A stretch of 64,000 bases of DNA from Arion vulgaris (GCA_020796225.1 CM036755.1:77943772-78007771), one strand, 5' to 3'. Shown: positions 12,225-23,995, counted from the stretch's first letter. The notes: a model not told the origin generated them from the letters alone. Program-made: numbers and translations.

Positions 12225-12476
12225 GAAAAAATGAAAATCGTGGCATATCATAAAGGACGTAGCCATCAACCACAGTAAACGAGTCGTTGATTTTCTAGGC
12301 TCCACTTATACGTTCAGTAGTTTGCCATTGCTTTCTGAACGGTGAGGTCTATTTTTATCTTTTGTAAAAATCCCACGGAAACGAATTTGCTTCCAAACTT
12401 GCCCACCGTGGGGTTTGAACCAGGTACACTTGGGCTCGTGATCGAGCTCACTACCGCTTGAGCTACAGACGTTCAC
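12225..12476 (-). mobile_element. tRNA-like SINE A, copy 2 (best head)
   Basis: On the minus strand the head has a good A box (TAGCTCAAGCGGTAG) and B box (GGTTCAAACCC), spaced as in a tRNA. The body then runs through TTTGGAAGCAAATTCG and CAGAAAGCAATGGCAAAC to CGATTTTCATTTTTTC. This is the clearest evidence for tRNA ancestry of the family. Confidence 0.85.
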
Positions 12477-12744
12477 GCTATATACTTAGCTATATGATTA
12501 CAAACTTGTTTTTCAGTCTATGTTGTTCTCATTCTCAATACTATAACTGTTTTCATTTGTCATATTCAACTTGTTAATCTTTACATATTAGGTCTATCTT
12601 ATTTTATTGGTCTATCACACTATCTGATCTCTTTGGGATGGCAGCGATAAGTAAACATTTATAAGCTGTCAGCACGCGGGCTCATTTTTTTTATCTTTCC
12701 ATTTTATCTGAATGACCAGCACGATAACTGAAGTTATTTTATCA

Positions 12745-13040
12745 TCTTCATCTTTAACATTATGGTGATGTTCTTCGGTCTCTTCACGTCTGTCTGTTGG
12801 ATGAAGGTACTGAAATAGATAATTGAATCGATCTAGCGATTTAAGAAGTTTGTTGGAGTTGTACGTTGTGCAAGTCGAACTGGCTGCCTTAGGGGCAGAG
12901 TGAGGAGTGTGTTTTACCATCGAGCACAGGAACCATCAGTATGCATACCCCTCGACATCTGTTGCGGGAGACTGAGCACAAATGGGTCTGCCCATAGTGC
13001 AATGACGTTGGTTCAGTAACCAACAACCAATAACCAAACC
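12745..13040 (+). pseudogene. LINE RNase H element, 3' end
   Basis: Shares TGTTCTTCGGTCTCTTC, AATCGATCTAGCGATTTA, AACTGGCTGCCTTAGGGGCA and the terminal stretch with the copies at 4.1 kb (minus) and 23.7 kb (plus). It contains only the region downstream of the RNase H domain. Confidence 0.65.
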
Positions 13041-13094
13041 ATCAAATGTATTGAACTGATATTAATATTCAAATATAATAATTAAAACCTTTCA

Positions 13095-13455
13095 ATGCAA
13101 ATGCTACAGAAGAGTACTTAGAATATCATGGACAGAGAAAAGAACAAACGCTTCTGTTCTGCAACAGCTAGACATTAAAGAGAGTTAGCTATTAAAGAGC
13201 ATAACATCAAGGAAAATTAAATATTTCGGACACATCAAACGATATGAGTGCCTGGAGAAAATAATTTTGGAGCGAATGGTGCCTGGAAGAAGAATGAGAG
13301 GAAGACCTATAATATGATGGGTGCAAGATATCATTGACGATCTGAGAATGACTGCTGCTGACGTCGGCCAACTTGTACCGAACAGAGAATTTTCAGGACT
13401 GCTATCATGGGAGCCAAGTTCCGGAAGAGACACGCTACTTGATGATGATGATGAA
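13095..13455 (+). pseudogene. RTE-like 3' end with GAT tail
   Basis: The plus strand reads CYRRVLRISWTEKRTNA, then KIKYFGHIKRYECLEKIILE, MRGRP, WVQDIIDDLRMTAADVGQL and a (GAT)n tail at 13440-13452. One internal TGA and a frame change break it. The order of motifs is exactly that of RTE/Jockey-like C-termini. Confidence 0.75.
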
Positions 13456-14284
13456 GAATTAAAGACACAATTCTTTTAAAGTAACATAGTTTTACTATAT
13501 TATAAAAGTGCTTTATGAATGCAATGTGCACATTAGTTAAATAACAGTCAATAAAGTTTCGGATGCCATGACTAACCTTGAATCGGGTAGTTCTGAGTTT
13601 TTGCTTTTCTCTCTTGTCTCTCTCTGCTCACCGTTAAGTCTCTTTTCAAATGATTTCCTGTAATCACAAAATCATAATTTTGCAGGATATCTTACCTGGG
13701 ATTCAGAACAGAATGGTTGTTCTCAAATTGTTGCAACCCATTCTTTGGAATCATTACTATTATTCCAACTGTAGGGTATTTTTCTTTCTTGAATATTATT
13801 TGGGGAAACCGGCAGGAGACTCAGTGACCGATTCGCCCAACACTTGCGCGATATACGCCAATGCTCTGTGACCCCTGTAGCTACCCATTTCAATGATACT
13901 GGCCATTCGGGAGCTTGCGATGTCCAGGTACAGCCATCCGATCATGTTCCTCTGATGATCGTAGTCGATTTGCTCTGGAGAATCGGTTGATTTCTTTGTA
14001 TGGTACCTTGCACCACGCGGGCTCAACGTATTACATTCTTATGCTTCTTAGTACTTTCTCTTCCCATGCTTTGTAATCTATATGGGTATATGTTGCATGT
14101 ATTCAAGTTATATATTTAAAAGATGTTTCATTGTTTCTTTTCCGTTCTATTTCTAGTTTTTATGTGTGTTTTTGTGTTACATTTATTTCGTTATTCGTTT
14201 TTATTCCAGATTTTCCTTAGATACGTTGGTATTTGGTCGTCCATTTGTGTTTCATTTTAATTTGTCACTCCTGTTTGTTCGTTT

Positions 14285-14420
14285 GCTTGATAAAGGCCTT
14301 GTTGGTCGAAACGTTGCTGTTTATTGTCACTGTTTCTGTATTTTGTAAAACTATAGTACTTTGTTTGTACGTGTTTCACTATTTACCAAGTTTTACTGCA
14401 GTCTTCCCCTTATTTCGATA
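14285..14420 (+). repeat. Dispersed repeat with GTCGAAACGTTGCTG core
   Basis: TTGGTCGAAACGTTGCTGT, TTTTGTAAAACTA and AGTACTTTG recur at 55.42-55.52 kb. The core resembles a decayed hammerhead-ribozyme centre of the kind known in Penelope-like elements. Family assignment is tentative. Confidence 0.4.
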
Positions 14421-14499
14421 GGATCTGCCTTGATAGGTTTGCAGGCAGGTCGTCTTTTCTTGAATCCGTCCGTGTCGTTATTAAAAAAACTGAAAGCTT

Positions 14500-14662
14500 T
14501 TAAAATGTCTTGTTTAGTTAGTATTTTAAAATGTCTTGTTTAGTTAGTATTTTAAAATGTCTTGTTTAGTTAGTATTTTAAAATGTCTTGTTTAGTTAGT
14601 ATTTTTAAATGTCTTGTTTAGTTAGTATTTTAAAATGTCTTGTTTAGTTAGTATTTTTAAAT
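14500..14662. repeat. 26-bp tandem array, about six units
   Basis: Unit AGTATTTTAAAATGTCTTGT plus TTAGTT; nearly perfect copies. Confidence 0.95.
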
Positions 14663-14706
14663 GAACTTGTATGTCCCTAGATCCAGGCTGATTTCAGTGG
14701 CATGTT

Positions 14707-14970
14707 CACGTGGGCGTCTGTAGCTTAAGCGGTAGTGAGCTAGATCACAACCCAAGTGTACCTGGTTCAAACTCCACGGCCGGCAGTTTGGAAGCAAATT
14801 TGTTCGCGTGGAATTTTATGAACGGTACAACACAGACTTCACCGTTCAGAAAGCAATGGCAATTACTGAACGTGTAAGTGGTGCCTAGAAAAATCGACGA
14901 CTCGTTTACTGTTGTTGTTGGCGACGACCTGTTAAGGATATGCCAGGATTTTCATTCATTTTCGTTCATG
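14707..14970 (+). mobile_element. tRNA-like SINE A, copy 3
   Basis: Head GCGTCTGTAGCTTAAGCGGT with B box GGTTCAAACTCC; body matches the copy at 12.2-12.5 kb through AGAAAGCAATGGCAAT and GTGGTGCCTAGAAAAATCGA. Confidence 0.85.
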
Positions 14971-15040
14971 TATAGATCTGTTGACTATGCCAGATAATAT
15001 GTCCATCTCTTTTCTTGTTTTCTATCTCTAATCTATAGTT

Positions 15041-15505
15041 GGTGCGTCTGTGGCTTAGGGATAGTAACTCGGTCTATTAACCCCGACGTTCTGAGTTCGA
15101 ATCACGTTGCGGACAGTTTGGTTGAAATTGTCTGCGTGGATTTTTACAAAAAGGGCGATGACCCCACCAGTTCAGAAAGCAATGGAAACTCATCATCATC
15201 AAGGTGCGTATCCTTTATAGGACGTTGCTCTCTTTGCAACGCATCTGAAATTCACTCTGTCTCTAGGCAGTTCACCCACTTCGTTGATGGTCATATTCAT
15301 GGTTTCTTTAATATCTTGTAGCCATCTTCTTCTTGGTCTGCCTCTGCGTTCTGGGACCCTGCCCTCTAATATTGCTCTTTCCAGGCCATTGTGACGCTTA
15401 ATGTGACCAAAGTATCTAATAATGACTAGAAAAATCACAAACAGCGCTAAAAAGCTGGGGTTGATTCGCAATCCTGTAAAGGATATGCAATTAATTTTTA
15501 ATCGA
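15041..15505 (+). mobile_element. tRNA-like SINE A, copy 4, split by a LINE
   Basis: The head (GTGGCTTAGGGATAGT, B box GAGTTCGAATCAC) and body run to CAGAAAGCAATGGAAACT at about 15190. A minus-strand LINE fragment follows, after which AGAAAAATCACAAACAGCGC and GTAAAGGATATGC complete the SINE. Confidence 0.75.
15191..15428 (-). pseudogene. RTE-like 3' end inserted in SINE A
   Basis: The minus strand reads HIKRHNGLERAILEGRVPER, RGRPRRRWLQDIKETMNMTI and RVNFRCVAKRATSY, then a (GAT)n tail against the SINE. Flanks AATGGAACT/AATGACT look like a slightly diverged target duplication. Confidence 0.75.
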
Positions 15506-15559
15506 TAATTGCTCTTGACAAGGTCCTTAGTAGACATGTTGCAATATTTCTTACTTTCG

Positions 15560-16725
15560 CTTATTTATTGTGAGAACTAATACAATGTGTGCAGATAGTA
15601 TATTTTATTATGAGATCTAATACAATGTGTGCAGATAGTATATTTTATTGTGAGATCTAATACAATGTGTGCAGATAGTATATTTTATTATGAGATCTAA
15701 TACAATGTGTGCAGATCGTATATTTTATTGTGAGATCTAATACAATGTGTGCAGATCGTATATTTTATTGTGAGAACTAATACAATGTGTGCAGATAGTA
15801 TATTTTATTGTGAGATCTAATACAATGTGTGCAGATCGTATATTTTATTGTGAGATCTAATACAATGTGTGCAGATAGTATATTTTATTTGAGATCTAAT
15901 ACAATGTGTGTAGATCGTATATTTATTGTGAGAACTAATACAATGTGTGCAGATAGTATATTTTATTGTGAGATTTAATACAATGTGTGTAGATCGTATA
16001 TTTTATTGTGAGTTTAAACAATGTGCAGATAGTATATTTTATTGTGAGATTTAATACAATGTGTGCAGATAGTATATTTTATTGTGAGATTTAATACAAT
16101 GTGTGTAGATCGTATATTTTATTGTGAGAACTAATACAATGTGTGCAGATAGTATATTTTATTGTGAGATTTAATACAATGTGTGTAGATCGTATATTTT
16201 ATTGTGAGATCTAATACAATGTGTGCAGATAGTATATTTTATTGTGAGATTTAATACAATGTGTGTAGATCGTATATTTTATTGTGAGATCTAATACAAT
16301 GTGTGCAGATAGTATATTTTATTGTGAGAACTAATACAATGTGTGCAGATAGTATATTTTATTATGAGATCTAATACAATGTGTGCAGATCGTATATTTT
16401 ATTGTGAGATCTAATACAATGTGTGCAGATAGTATATTTTATTGTGAGATCTAATACAATGTGTGCAGATAGTATATTTTATTGTGAGAACTAATACAAT
16501 GTGTGCAGATAGTATATTTTATTATGAGATCTAATACAATGTGTGCAGATCGTATATTTTATTGTGAGATCTAATACAATGTGTGTAGATCGTATATTTT
16601 ATTGTGAGATCTAATACAATGTGTGCAGATAGTATATTTTATTGTGAGATCTAATACAATGTGTGCAGATAGTATATTTTATTGTGAGATCTAATACAAT
16701 GTGTGCAGATCGTGTATTTTAGCCA
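15560..16725. repeat. 40-bp minisatellite, about 29 units
   Basis: Unit GTGAGATCTAATACAATGTG plus TGCAGATAGTATATTTTATT. Recurrent variants (GATAGT/GATCGT, ATCTAA/ATTTAA/AACTAA) and a few shortened units show local turnover. Confidence 0.97.
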
Positions 16726-16854
16726 CCTGTTCTGTCTGCTATTTCTGTCCTCCAACCCCAAACTTTCTCTTGTCTAATCTGACACTGCCTTTAACCATTT
16801 TATTTAATTCTGCACAGTCATTTCTAATTTTATTTTTTGCCTATATGTGTGTAT

Positions 16855-16912
16855 GGGTATGTGTGTGTGTCTGTGTGTGTGTGTGTGCTTGTGTGTGTGT
16901 GTGTGTGTGTAT
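16855..16912. repeat. GT microsatellite
   Basis: (GT)n with CT and TGC interruptions. Confidence 0.95.
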
Positions 16913-16979
16913 TGGCCGTGAGAATATTCATCGTCATCAGCCCTCGTCGCGCCAAGGGCACATAAGGTAGAAACACAAA

Positions 16980-17725
16980 AAAATGATACTTAATTAAATC
17001 GTATGCCTATTGCTTCTGGGTCTTTATGTGCAGTTTGAGTTTTTTTCTGTCTTTGTTTCTGTAGCTCTTTTCTTTTTTTTTTTACACTGTGGGGTCGCCT
17101 GCCCAACGCCCACCCATCTTATCGCCAGTATACGACATGCGATAAGAGCGTGAGAATATTAAGCTACACTAAATACTGCTGACTGCTTGCTGAGTACACG
17201 TACAGTTAACGTGAAATATAAAATTAATGATAAAATACAAGCTGGCCTTGCGCTTTATCAAATCAATTCTGATCTACTCACACCATCACTGTTGTGTACA
17301 CACTACCGCAGTACGTTCAGTTTCTGATATCACAATTCTAAGAATATAGTTACTTTACCCAACTAATAGATGTCTTAAAATTGTGCAGGAGAACAGGACA
17401 GAAATCCTGATAAATCAATACGACTAACAGTTAAGGAAAGAAAGTAGCGGTAAACTGAACATATTCTCAGAAAGAAAGCGGAACAACATATCCAGAAATG
17501 CTCTAGACTGGAACCTATGGATGAGGAGGGAGTTGGAAGGCAGAAATTCCTTGTCAATAACTGTGTAAGATGAAGTCATAGTAATTGGGATCTCTTGATT
17601 TCAACTGAAACAGGAAGCCCACAAGAGATGTAAAACAATTCCATGATTTATGAATTCAGTAGACTATCGGTTAACTAGAAATCAACTTTCCGGTCAAATA
17701 ATCACACTGTACTTTACATAAAACT
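16980..17725. other. No gene; short SINE-like piece near 17.09-17.15 kb
   Basis: GCCCAACGCC and TACGACATGCGA after a T run resemble 22.85-22.92 kb, suggesting a shared dispersed repeat. The rest is unrecognised. Confidence 0.35.
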
Positions 17726-17729
17726 TTTC

Positions 17730-18110
17730 ATCATCATCATCAGGTGCCGTGCCGACTGGCGTAGGCGATCATGGATCTCCACAAATCTCTGTCGTTGGTG
17801 TTTGCTATCAACTCAGATGTTGACGCTCTACTGTGCCATGAAGTCAGGCTATCCAAAAGTTTCTCTCTCTGCCTTCCTCTGTCTCGTCTACCCTCGATTT
17901 TACCGGTTGTTACAATGTGTTCTAAGCCTCCCCTCCTCATCACATGCCCGAAAAATGATGACTCTTTCTTATATTGATGATAAGCTTTCTCTGTGTTTTG
18001 ATCTCATTCAACACCTCAACATTAGTCATTTTAGCAGTCCATGGATTCTCATCATTCTTCTGTAAAACCACATTTCTGTGGCCCTCAGAGATTTCTCGAT
18101 CTGTGTGTTT
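17730..18110 (-). pseudogene. RTE-like 3' end with GAT tail
   Basis: The minus strand reads RRGGLEHIVTTGKIEGRRDR, GRQREKLLDSLTSW and DLWRSMIAYASRHGT before a (GAT)n tail at 17730. Related to 50.4-50.7 kb and 58.1-58.5 kb. Confidence 0.75.
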
Positions 18111-18359
18111 TGATAGAGTAAAATAAATTTATTGCAGAAATATAAGTTACGCTTTGCCCGTCGCTACGTGACCAAGTTCAGTCAATTGTAAACATAACGG
18201 TTGGTTGGGATCTATTGTTATTCAAATACTGTGCTCTCACCCAACCCCTAAAAATGTTTAAACAGGTCACAAATGCACGTGAACGCGTAATGCTTACCTT
18301 CAATCAGCAGATGAAAATATACAAGAGACTTGAAAAATAGAGAATTTTAAAGGAATGTG

Positions 18360-18552
18360 AATGCTTTAAGTCAATGTTCATTTTCAACTTGCCAATTCAC
18401 CGTCTGTAAAGACAAGAGAGAAAACTCAGAAGCTGTTACAGGTAAAACACTTGCCAATTGACCGTCTGTAAGACAAGAAAAAACAAAACTCAGAAGTTGC
18501 TCCAGGTAAAACACTTGCCAATTGACCGTCTGTAAAACGAAAAAGGACTCAT

Positions 18553-18555
<3 letters not shown>
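18360..18555. repeat. About 65-bp tandem repeat, three units
   Basis: Units contain CACTTGCCAATTGACCGTCT and CTCAGAAGTTGC. A solitary unit lies at 10.1 kb. Confidence 0.85.
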
Positions 18556-18583
<28 letters not shown>

Positions 18584-18625
18584 TATATATATAAAAAATA
18601 TATATATATATATATATATATATAG
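18552..18625. repeat. TA microsatellite
   Basis: Two (TA)n blocks split by AAAAA. Confidence 0.95.
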
Positions 18626-18679
18626 AACACGTAAATGACCTCTTTTAATACCACAAGGTATAAAGGGTGTTAGACCCAT

Positions 18680-18870
18680 ATTTTACATTTACCGTCTCCA
18701 CACGATGGGTGATGTGTTTAGCATCACGTCGGCCGCCTTTACTTCCCAGAGCTTTTCCTGGTACCCAATTGAGGCTGGGTCGACCTGAGAGCTGTTACTT
18801 TCGGAACGAATTCCACGCCCACTGTGGAATTCAACCCCACCACAGCATAAAGAAGGAGTTCACTAACAAC
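18680..18870 (-). mobile_element. SINE-like repeat E
   Basis: The minus strand carries GGTGGGGTTGAATTCC, TGGGTACCAGGAAAAGCTCT and GAAGTAAAGGCGGCC, a pattern I associate with a SINE common in gastropods. Assignment is from memory of the family, not a search. Confidence 0.5.
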
Positions 18871-18901
18871 TACGCAACTCGGCTCTCTCTTCTCTCTCTC
18901 T

Positions 18902-18904
<3 letters not shown>

Positions 18905-18964
<60 letters not shown>

Positions 18965-18968
18965 CACA
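18905..18968. repeat. TA microsatellite
   Basis: Long (TA)n followed by CACA-rich sequence. Confidence 0.97.
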
Positions 18969-18999
18969 GACACACCACACATAAATATATCAATATATA

Positions 19000-20415
19000 T
19001 CTATATATAACTAGTTCTCGGTTTCACCAACAATATACACATTCACACACACATATATATAAATATTATTCTCATTCTTCTGGTTGAAATTATGCTGTGT
19101 GAAATGTTTCCAGTCAAACTATAGAGAGAAATAAAACCGCTTGTCATCGTTTGGTATGAGAATAGCATGATATTCGTTATCATGAGAACGAACAACAGTG
19201 GAAAACAGATTTCACTGTGTGGCATAGTTGATGTATGAGATTTCTCGTCTGTTTTGTGGGTTATTCATCTGTTATCGCGACGTCATCATTCTACAAGGGT
19301 CATCTCTCATAATCAACTCGTGAATGAAACGAAAGAAAGTGTGTGAAATGTGGCGACTTCAAGCTTCTTCTATGAAAAGCATAAAATAAAAAGAAATTAA
19401 AAACCGCCGCACAATGTCAAAGAAAACAACAACTTTCAACATGGTATAAATTAGACAAACGGTTACTAACAACCTCTAAGAAATTAAAAATAAGTGCATT
19501 TCATCTGCATTTAAACGATTTGTACTTCTTGTAATACATTTTCAGAATTTGTTGTTTGACTTTCTTGTCAATTTAGCTTGATTTAGTTTATGACTAGACG
19601 TTTTATTATTATACACAGCAATATAATTAACAACGTATGAGCAGCTGTCAACAAAACGGGTTAATACAGCAATTAAAAGAGTGATGAGAAAGATACAACA
19701 ATAATGGATAAACAATTCGTGGATAGATTCCAACGAAAGCAAACTTTCCCAGGGTTATATTTCGATGGTTGATTACTACTATGAGATAAGTTTTCCATTA
19801 GATAATATATGTTTCACACGGTGCCAGGCTAGAGTTATCTATAGTAATTTGTCCTCTGACTGATGTCTTGCTAGTATTCGTGTTGGACACTGTATCTACT
19901 GATTAACTTTACAAAGAGGACGCGAATATTTCTGCAGCGAGCGCAGTGGGAATTTTCGAAACATATTTGTGAAATGCTGTACCTTCCTTTGTTTCAATGA
20001 GTACGCACATACTATAATATAGAAATGGGCGTGAACACACCATTGTATTTAGTAATGAGAAAACTTGTATTGCAGTTATGCTGTAAAAACTTAGATGCTG
20101 TAACCAAACAAATGAAACCTTGTGCAATTCCTTGTTCTATCTTTCCTTAATTGTCGACTAATGAGTGTTTTCGATTGACAAGAATGATACAAATGACTTT
20201 CTTATGATAAGCAGAAGCATTTTTGATATAAGAAAAGAGGGGGCACATTTTATTTATTGTTAATTCTATTTCTGAATATCATTAATAATAAGTCAACTAG
20301 CTGCCCTCTGTCATATTACATAATTTCAGCAGTGGTGCACAGTTCTGTTCAGCGGCGGATTAGGTTTGATGAGACCGTAAGATATATTAAGAGGACCGTT
20401 GTAAAAAAAAATATC
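19000..20415. other. No gene seen
   Basis: AT-rich sequence; no domain or repeat recognised. Confidence 0.45.
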
Positions 20416-20419
20416 ACAG

Positions 20420-20505
20420 ACAGTACCGGATTACGCCAGCGCGGGACATGTAGCAAATCACATACAGTACTGGATTACGCCAGCGCGGGACATGTAGCAA
20501 ATGTT
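20420..20505. repeat. 44-bp direct duplication
   Basis: GGATTACGCCAGCGCGGGAC followed by ATGTAGCAAAT occurs twice in tandem, each preceded by an ACAGTAC-type leader. Confidence 0.85.
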
Positions 20506-20514
20506 ACAAAGAGA

Positions 20515-21667
20515 ACCTTGGTTTTGTATGATTATAAAATAAAACACAACTTTTACAAACAAACTGTTCTCGATTTAATGTAGCAAATTTAGAGATAACA
20601 CTAGACAAATCAATTTCTCTAAGTAAATTACATTCAATGTTCATTAAAGTGAGTTTATTTAGATCAGCGTTTCCCAAAGTGGGCGGTACCGCCCCCCTGT
20701 GGGCGCTGAAACCTTCCGATATTGTATCGTGATTTTGCGATTGAATAATCATTAAAAATTTGAATTCTGCATTGTAATTTATTTTATGCCAATCTTACGC
20801 GATCCATTTTTTCATCAATTTTCTATTTCTTGTATACAACCATTTGAAAAATGACCATGAATGACAGAACTATATATCAATTTTCAATGTCAAAGTGAAA
20901 ATAGAACATGTAGATATATATATATATATATATATATATAATGTGTGGGGAGGGAGGGGCATTGACAAACTGTTATAATGTGGAAGGGGGCGTTACAAAG
21001 TTTATGTCGTGCAAAGTGGGCCGAAAAAGTTTGGGAATCTATGATTTAGACGATCTTGTCCCATCATGTTCCTTAACTTACTTTTTATACGCTTTAATGT
21101 CGAAAAAGAACGTTCTCCGCTGCAGTTAGTAATCATTAAAGACAAGTAAATTCGTAAGACTATTTCTACATTTGGGAAACACGACTTTAATGAATGTTCC
21201 GTTATAAGTTTATAAAATTGTAGTTCAAGAGCCTCATGTTTTTCGTTGTTAATAGCAACAGCTATATTAGTTTTAAGAAGTTCAGCGAACTGCACAAGTT
21301 CGTCACCTAGGCTTTCTTCCAAATCCTCGTGGTAAGAGCTGACAATATTTGGAGTTCTTTTCAAGATCTCTTCTGCTGTAAGATATTTTAACTGCCGAAG
21401 TATTCCAAATACACTAGTCACTCTATGGTACGCTTCTATGTGTTTAGCTAAGGCAGACAGTACATTATCAATTATGACAGTAAACACATGCCTTTCAAAT
21501 TTTTGTTGGGGTGTTTGATTTTCTACAACTTCATCGAGCGTAGTAGAGCCGCGGAAATCGCCGTACTTAGTATTTCGCTTGCGTCGTCTAAAAGTTTGTT
21601 GCTGATATTCTTCACAGTTAATTAGGATTTTGACTTTGGCCTCAATATCTGAAAATGTAGGCCGCAT
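20515..21667 (-). pseudogene. hAT transposase C-terminal fragment, interrupted
   Basis: Minus-strand residues include YLSLMITNCSGERSFSTLKR and IKSKLRNMMGQDRLN, the hAT dimerisation motif. The frame is then broken by a 379-bp MITE, beyond which it resumes with LTLMNIECNLLREIDLSSVI. The 5' part, including the catalytic region, is missing. hAT transposases cut and paste DNA elements with 8-bp target duplications. The copy is dead. It resembles the ZMYM1-like hAT group; exact subgroup not determined. Confidence 0.85.
20665..21043. mobile_element. hAT-type MITE nested in hAT transposase
   Basis: Left end CAGCGTTTCCCAAAGTGGGC, right end the complement of CATAGATTCCCAAAC, flanked by ATTTAGAT and ATTTAGAC (7 of 8 bases). 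It contains a (TA)n tract at 20913-20940 and no coding capacity. Removing it rejoins the transposase frame. A relative lies at 1.43-1.77 kb. Confidence 0.85.
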
Positions 21668-21669
21668 TC

Positions 21670-22250
21670 ACAAAGGGCATATTTAGGCGCGGGGCATCCA
21701 GAAACGAGGGGCCCGTAGCATTTGCTACTTCTGCTATAGGGCTAATCAGGCACTGATCCCAGAATGTCTCACAGAGTTTGAATAAAATGTCTTTAGTGAG
21801 AATCTGATGTGAGGATCTGATGACTTTGATGCACTGACCTGCAGCTTATTTAGCTTATAGTTAAAAAGGATTTCTTCTTTGTAATTGGTAGTTTATGTTA
21901 CTATTCGTTCTGTGTCAGCATAAAACTGCATCTATGCTAAGTCGTTAACTGATACAGATAACACCACTGTTACTCTCCATTGTTCACTGATAACAGCCAT
22001 ATTTAGTCTCATATAAGCGTATGGTATATCTTTGACGTATTAACTCCTTCAACCTTCTAAGCCGAAATACTGACTCGAGATAATATTTAAAATGTTTCAA
22101 AGCCGATATATTTCTGCTAATTCAGAATACATTGTAATATGCATGCGTGCGATGTAAGAAGAATTACGGAGTAGAAGGGTTAATATACACATCATCATCG
22201 CATTTTAAAATAAATTATGTGGATTTTCAACGCCAAATCGCAACTATAAT
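21670..22250. other. No gene seen
   Basis: No recognisable feature; a (TA)n tract lies at 22259-22280. Confidence 0.4.
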
Positions 22251-22282
22251 CATTACAGTAATATATATATATATATATATCG

Positions 22283-22470
22283 ATCACGCCCAGATCGATG
22301 TACCAGACCTCCCCATAAATTCTATTCATGTGGAAATCTGATTCATGCAGCCTTGGTGTGTTTTACGTCACATCTTCAGCACCATTTGGAGCTCTGGTGC
22401 TTATGCTTCGGCGATGTGTCCGGTTTCAGCCAGCGTTTACTCGGTTTGTTCTCCGTTCTGTAGCCATCTA
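22283..22470. repeat. Dispersed repeat shared with 39.1 and 54.4 kb
   Basis: CCCCATAAATTCTATTCATG and TTTTACGTCACATCTTCAGC recur inverted at 39.13-39.22 kb; TTGGAGCTCTGGTGCTTATG and CAGCGTTTACTCGGTTTG recur in direct orientation at 54.36-54.43 kb. Confidence 0.7.
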
Positions 22471-22479
22471 GTGTTTTTT

Positions 22480-22620
22480 TCGGTGTGGGGTAGCTAGTCC
22501 TACGTCCAAACTTATTAGTTGCCTCTTACGACATGAGTAGCAGGTAACAGTGGTTTTATTCTTTACACCCCAATTTGGAACCCGGTAACCACTCAGGCGA
22601 TAGCAGGAATCTGAACCATA
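22480..22620 (-). repeat. SINE-like repeat D, fragment
   Basis: The minus strand has GCCTGAGTGGTTACCGGGTT and GGGGTGTAAAGAATAAAACC, the A-box-like head of repeat D. Confidence 0.6.
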
Positions 22621-22639
22621 ACCATGAGACTGAAGTTGG

Positions 22640-23210
22640 AAAACATTGTCTCCGAAGCACATACAACCATTAGGAGATTGTAAATTTGACGGAAGACACG
22701 CATTTGCAAACCAAAACATCAGTGAAACTAATACAATATTAGTAATATAAACTTTAACAATATGTGTTTTATAATTTTTTAGAACTCTTTAACATGAGCA
22801 ATCCGATCTTTTCTGTGAATGTTTTTGAAGCTTTTTTTTTACAGTGTTGGTTCGTTGTCCCTTCGCCCAACGCCTCTAAACGTCTTTTACGACATGCGAG
22901 AGGAGGATGTGGTTCTTATTTTCGCTACGGCATAGAGGATAACTACGATTATATCACATTTATTTATCTTCTCAACATCAGTTGTGGTTTTAACATAACC
23001 ATGGTAATAGATTCGATAAGTATGCTTAGGAATATCGATTTATTTAAACTTAGCAGCAAATGTGTAAACATTTAGTAGTCAAGTCTCAAGATGGTGTCTT
23101 GACTTTTCACAACTGGTTATGCAACGTAAAGTAAATGCGACCATACCAAAAGGGAAGAATGGATCCCAACAGATGGTAGCATGACCAACTATCTCAACGT
23201 TATCATTACT
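22640..23210. other. No gene; SINE-like piece at 22.85-22.93 kb
   Basis: GCCCAACGCC and TTTTACGACATGCGA match 17.1 kb. Otherwise unrecognised. Confidence 0.35.
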
Positions 23211-23214
23211 CTTG

Positions 23215-23995
23215 GAAGAGAGTGTAGAGATTGGACAACATGAAGGCTGATCTCGCAGTTAAGCAGCTGATAGAAGATAGTGCAAGGGATGATGATGTTG
23301 TTGTATATACCGATGGGTCGGTTCATCGTGGTGAGAAGTCCGGCTGGAGTTTCTTGGCTAATGCGCATGGTAGGGTTGTTTCAATCGCCTATTTGCTCAG
23401 TATTACCGCAGCCTGACCACCTCAGATTTGTTGATTTTCGTACATCGACTTCTAGTATGAGTATGGAAGTTGTGGCCGTTACTGCTGTCCTCCATTGGAT
23501 CTCTAGGACTTCATTTACTGGGGCCGTTGTTGTATTTGACTCTCAGTCGATGCTTCACAAGATCCAGAAGGGCAGGTTTCGGTATGAGTGGATGTCGTCT
23601 AGAAGTTTCTAACCTCCAGAGGCTTACGTGGATATACTGTCCTGGGCATGCGGGTGTTTACGGTAATGAGAGAGCGAACAGGCCTGCATCAACAGCATCG
23701 ATTGTTGGGGAGTTGAAGATGGATAAGGGGATGTTCTTCGGTCTCTTCGCGACTATCATGTTGGATGAGGACACTAAAATAGATGTTGAATCGATCTAGC
23801 GATTTAGGCAGTTTGTAGTTACCCGCTGTCCAAGTAGAACTGGATGCCTGAGGGACAGAATGAGAGGTATGTTTAATCAGCGAGCAACGGAACCATCAGT
23901 GTACATACTCGATCGATATCTGTTGGAGACTGAGAACTATGGTTTGCGGAGTGCAAAACGTCAGTTAGTAATGCAAGATCAATAGCAAAGGTAAA
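23215..23995 (+). pseudogene. LINE RNase H domain (best copy)
   Basis: The plus strand reads VVVYTDGSVHRGEKSGWSFL, the first catalytic Asp region. After a frameshift come MEVVAVTAVLHWIS, VVFDSQSMLHKIQKGRF and LTWIYCPGHAGVYGNERA, the later RNase H motifs, then a C-terminal tail with a stop after DVESI. All three acidic motif contexts are visible, but at least two shifts inactivate it. Related copies lie at 4.1 kb and 12.7 kb. Confidence 0.85.

Noticed and set aside
15118..15537. Two opposing ORFs as genes
   Set aside because: They span the junction between SINE A and an antisense RTE terminus.
18371..18984. Open frames with poly-IY/YI runs
   Set aside because: Translation of TA microsatellites.
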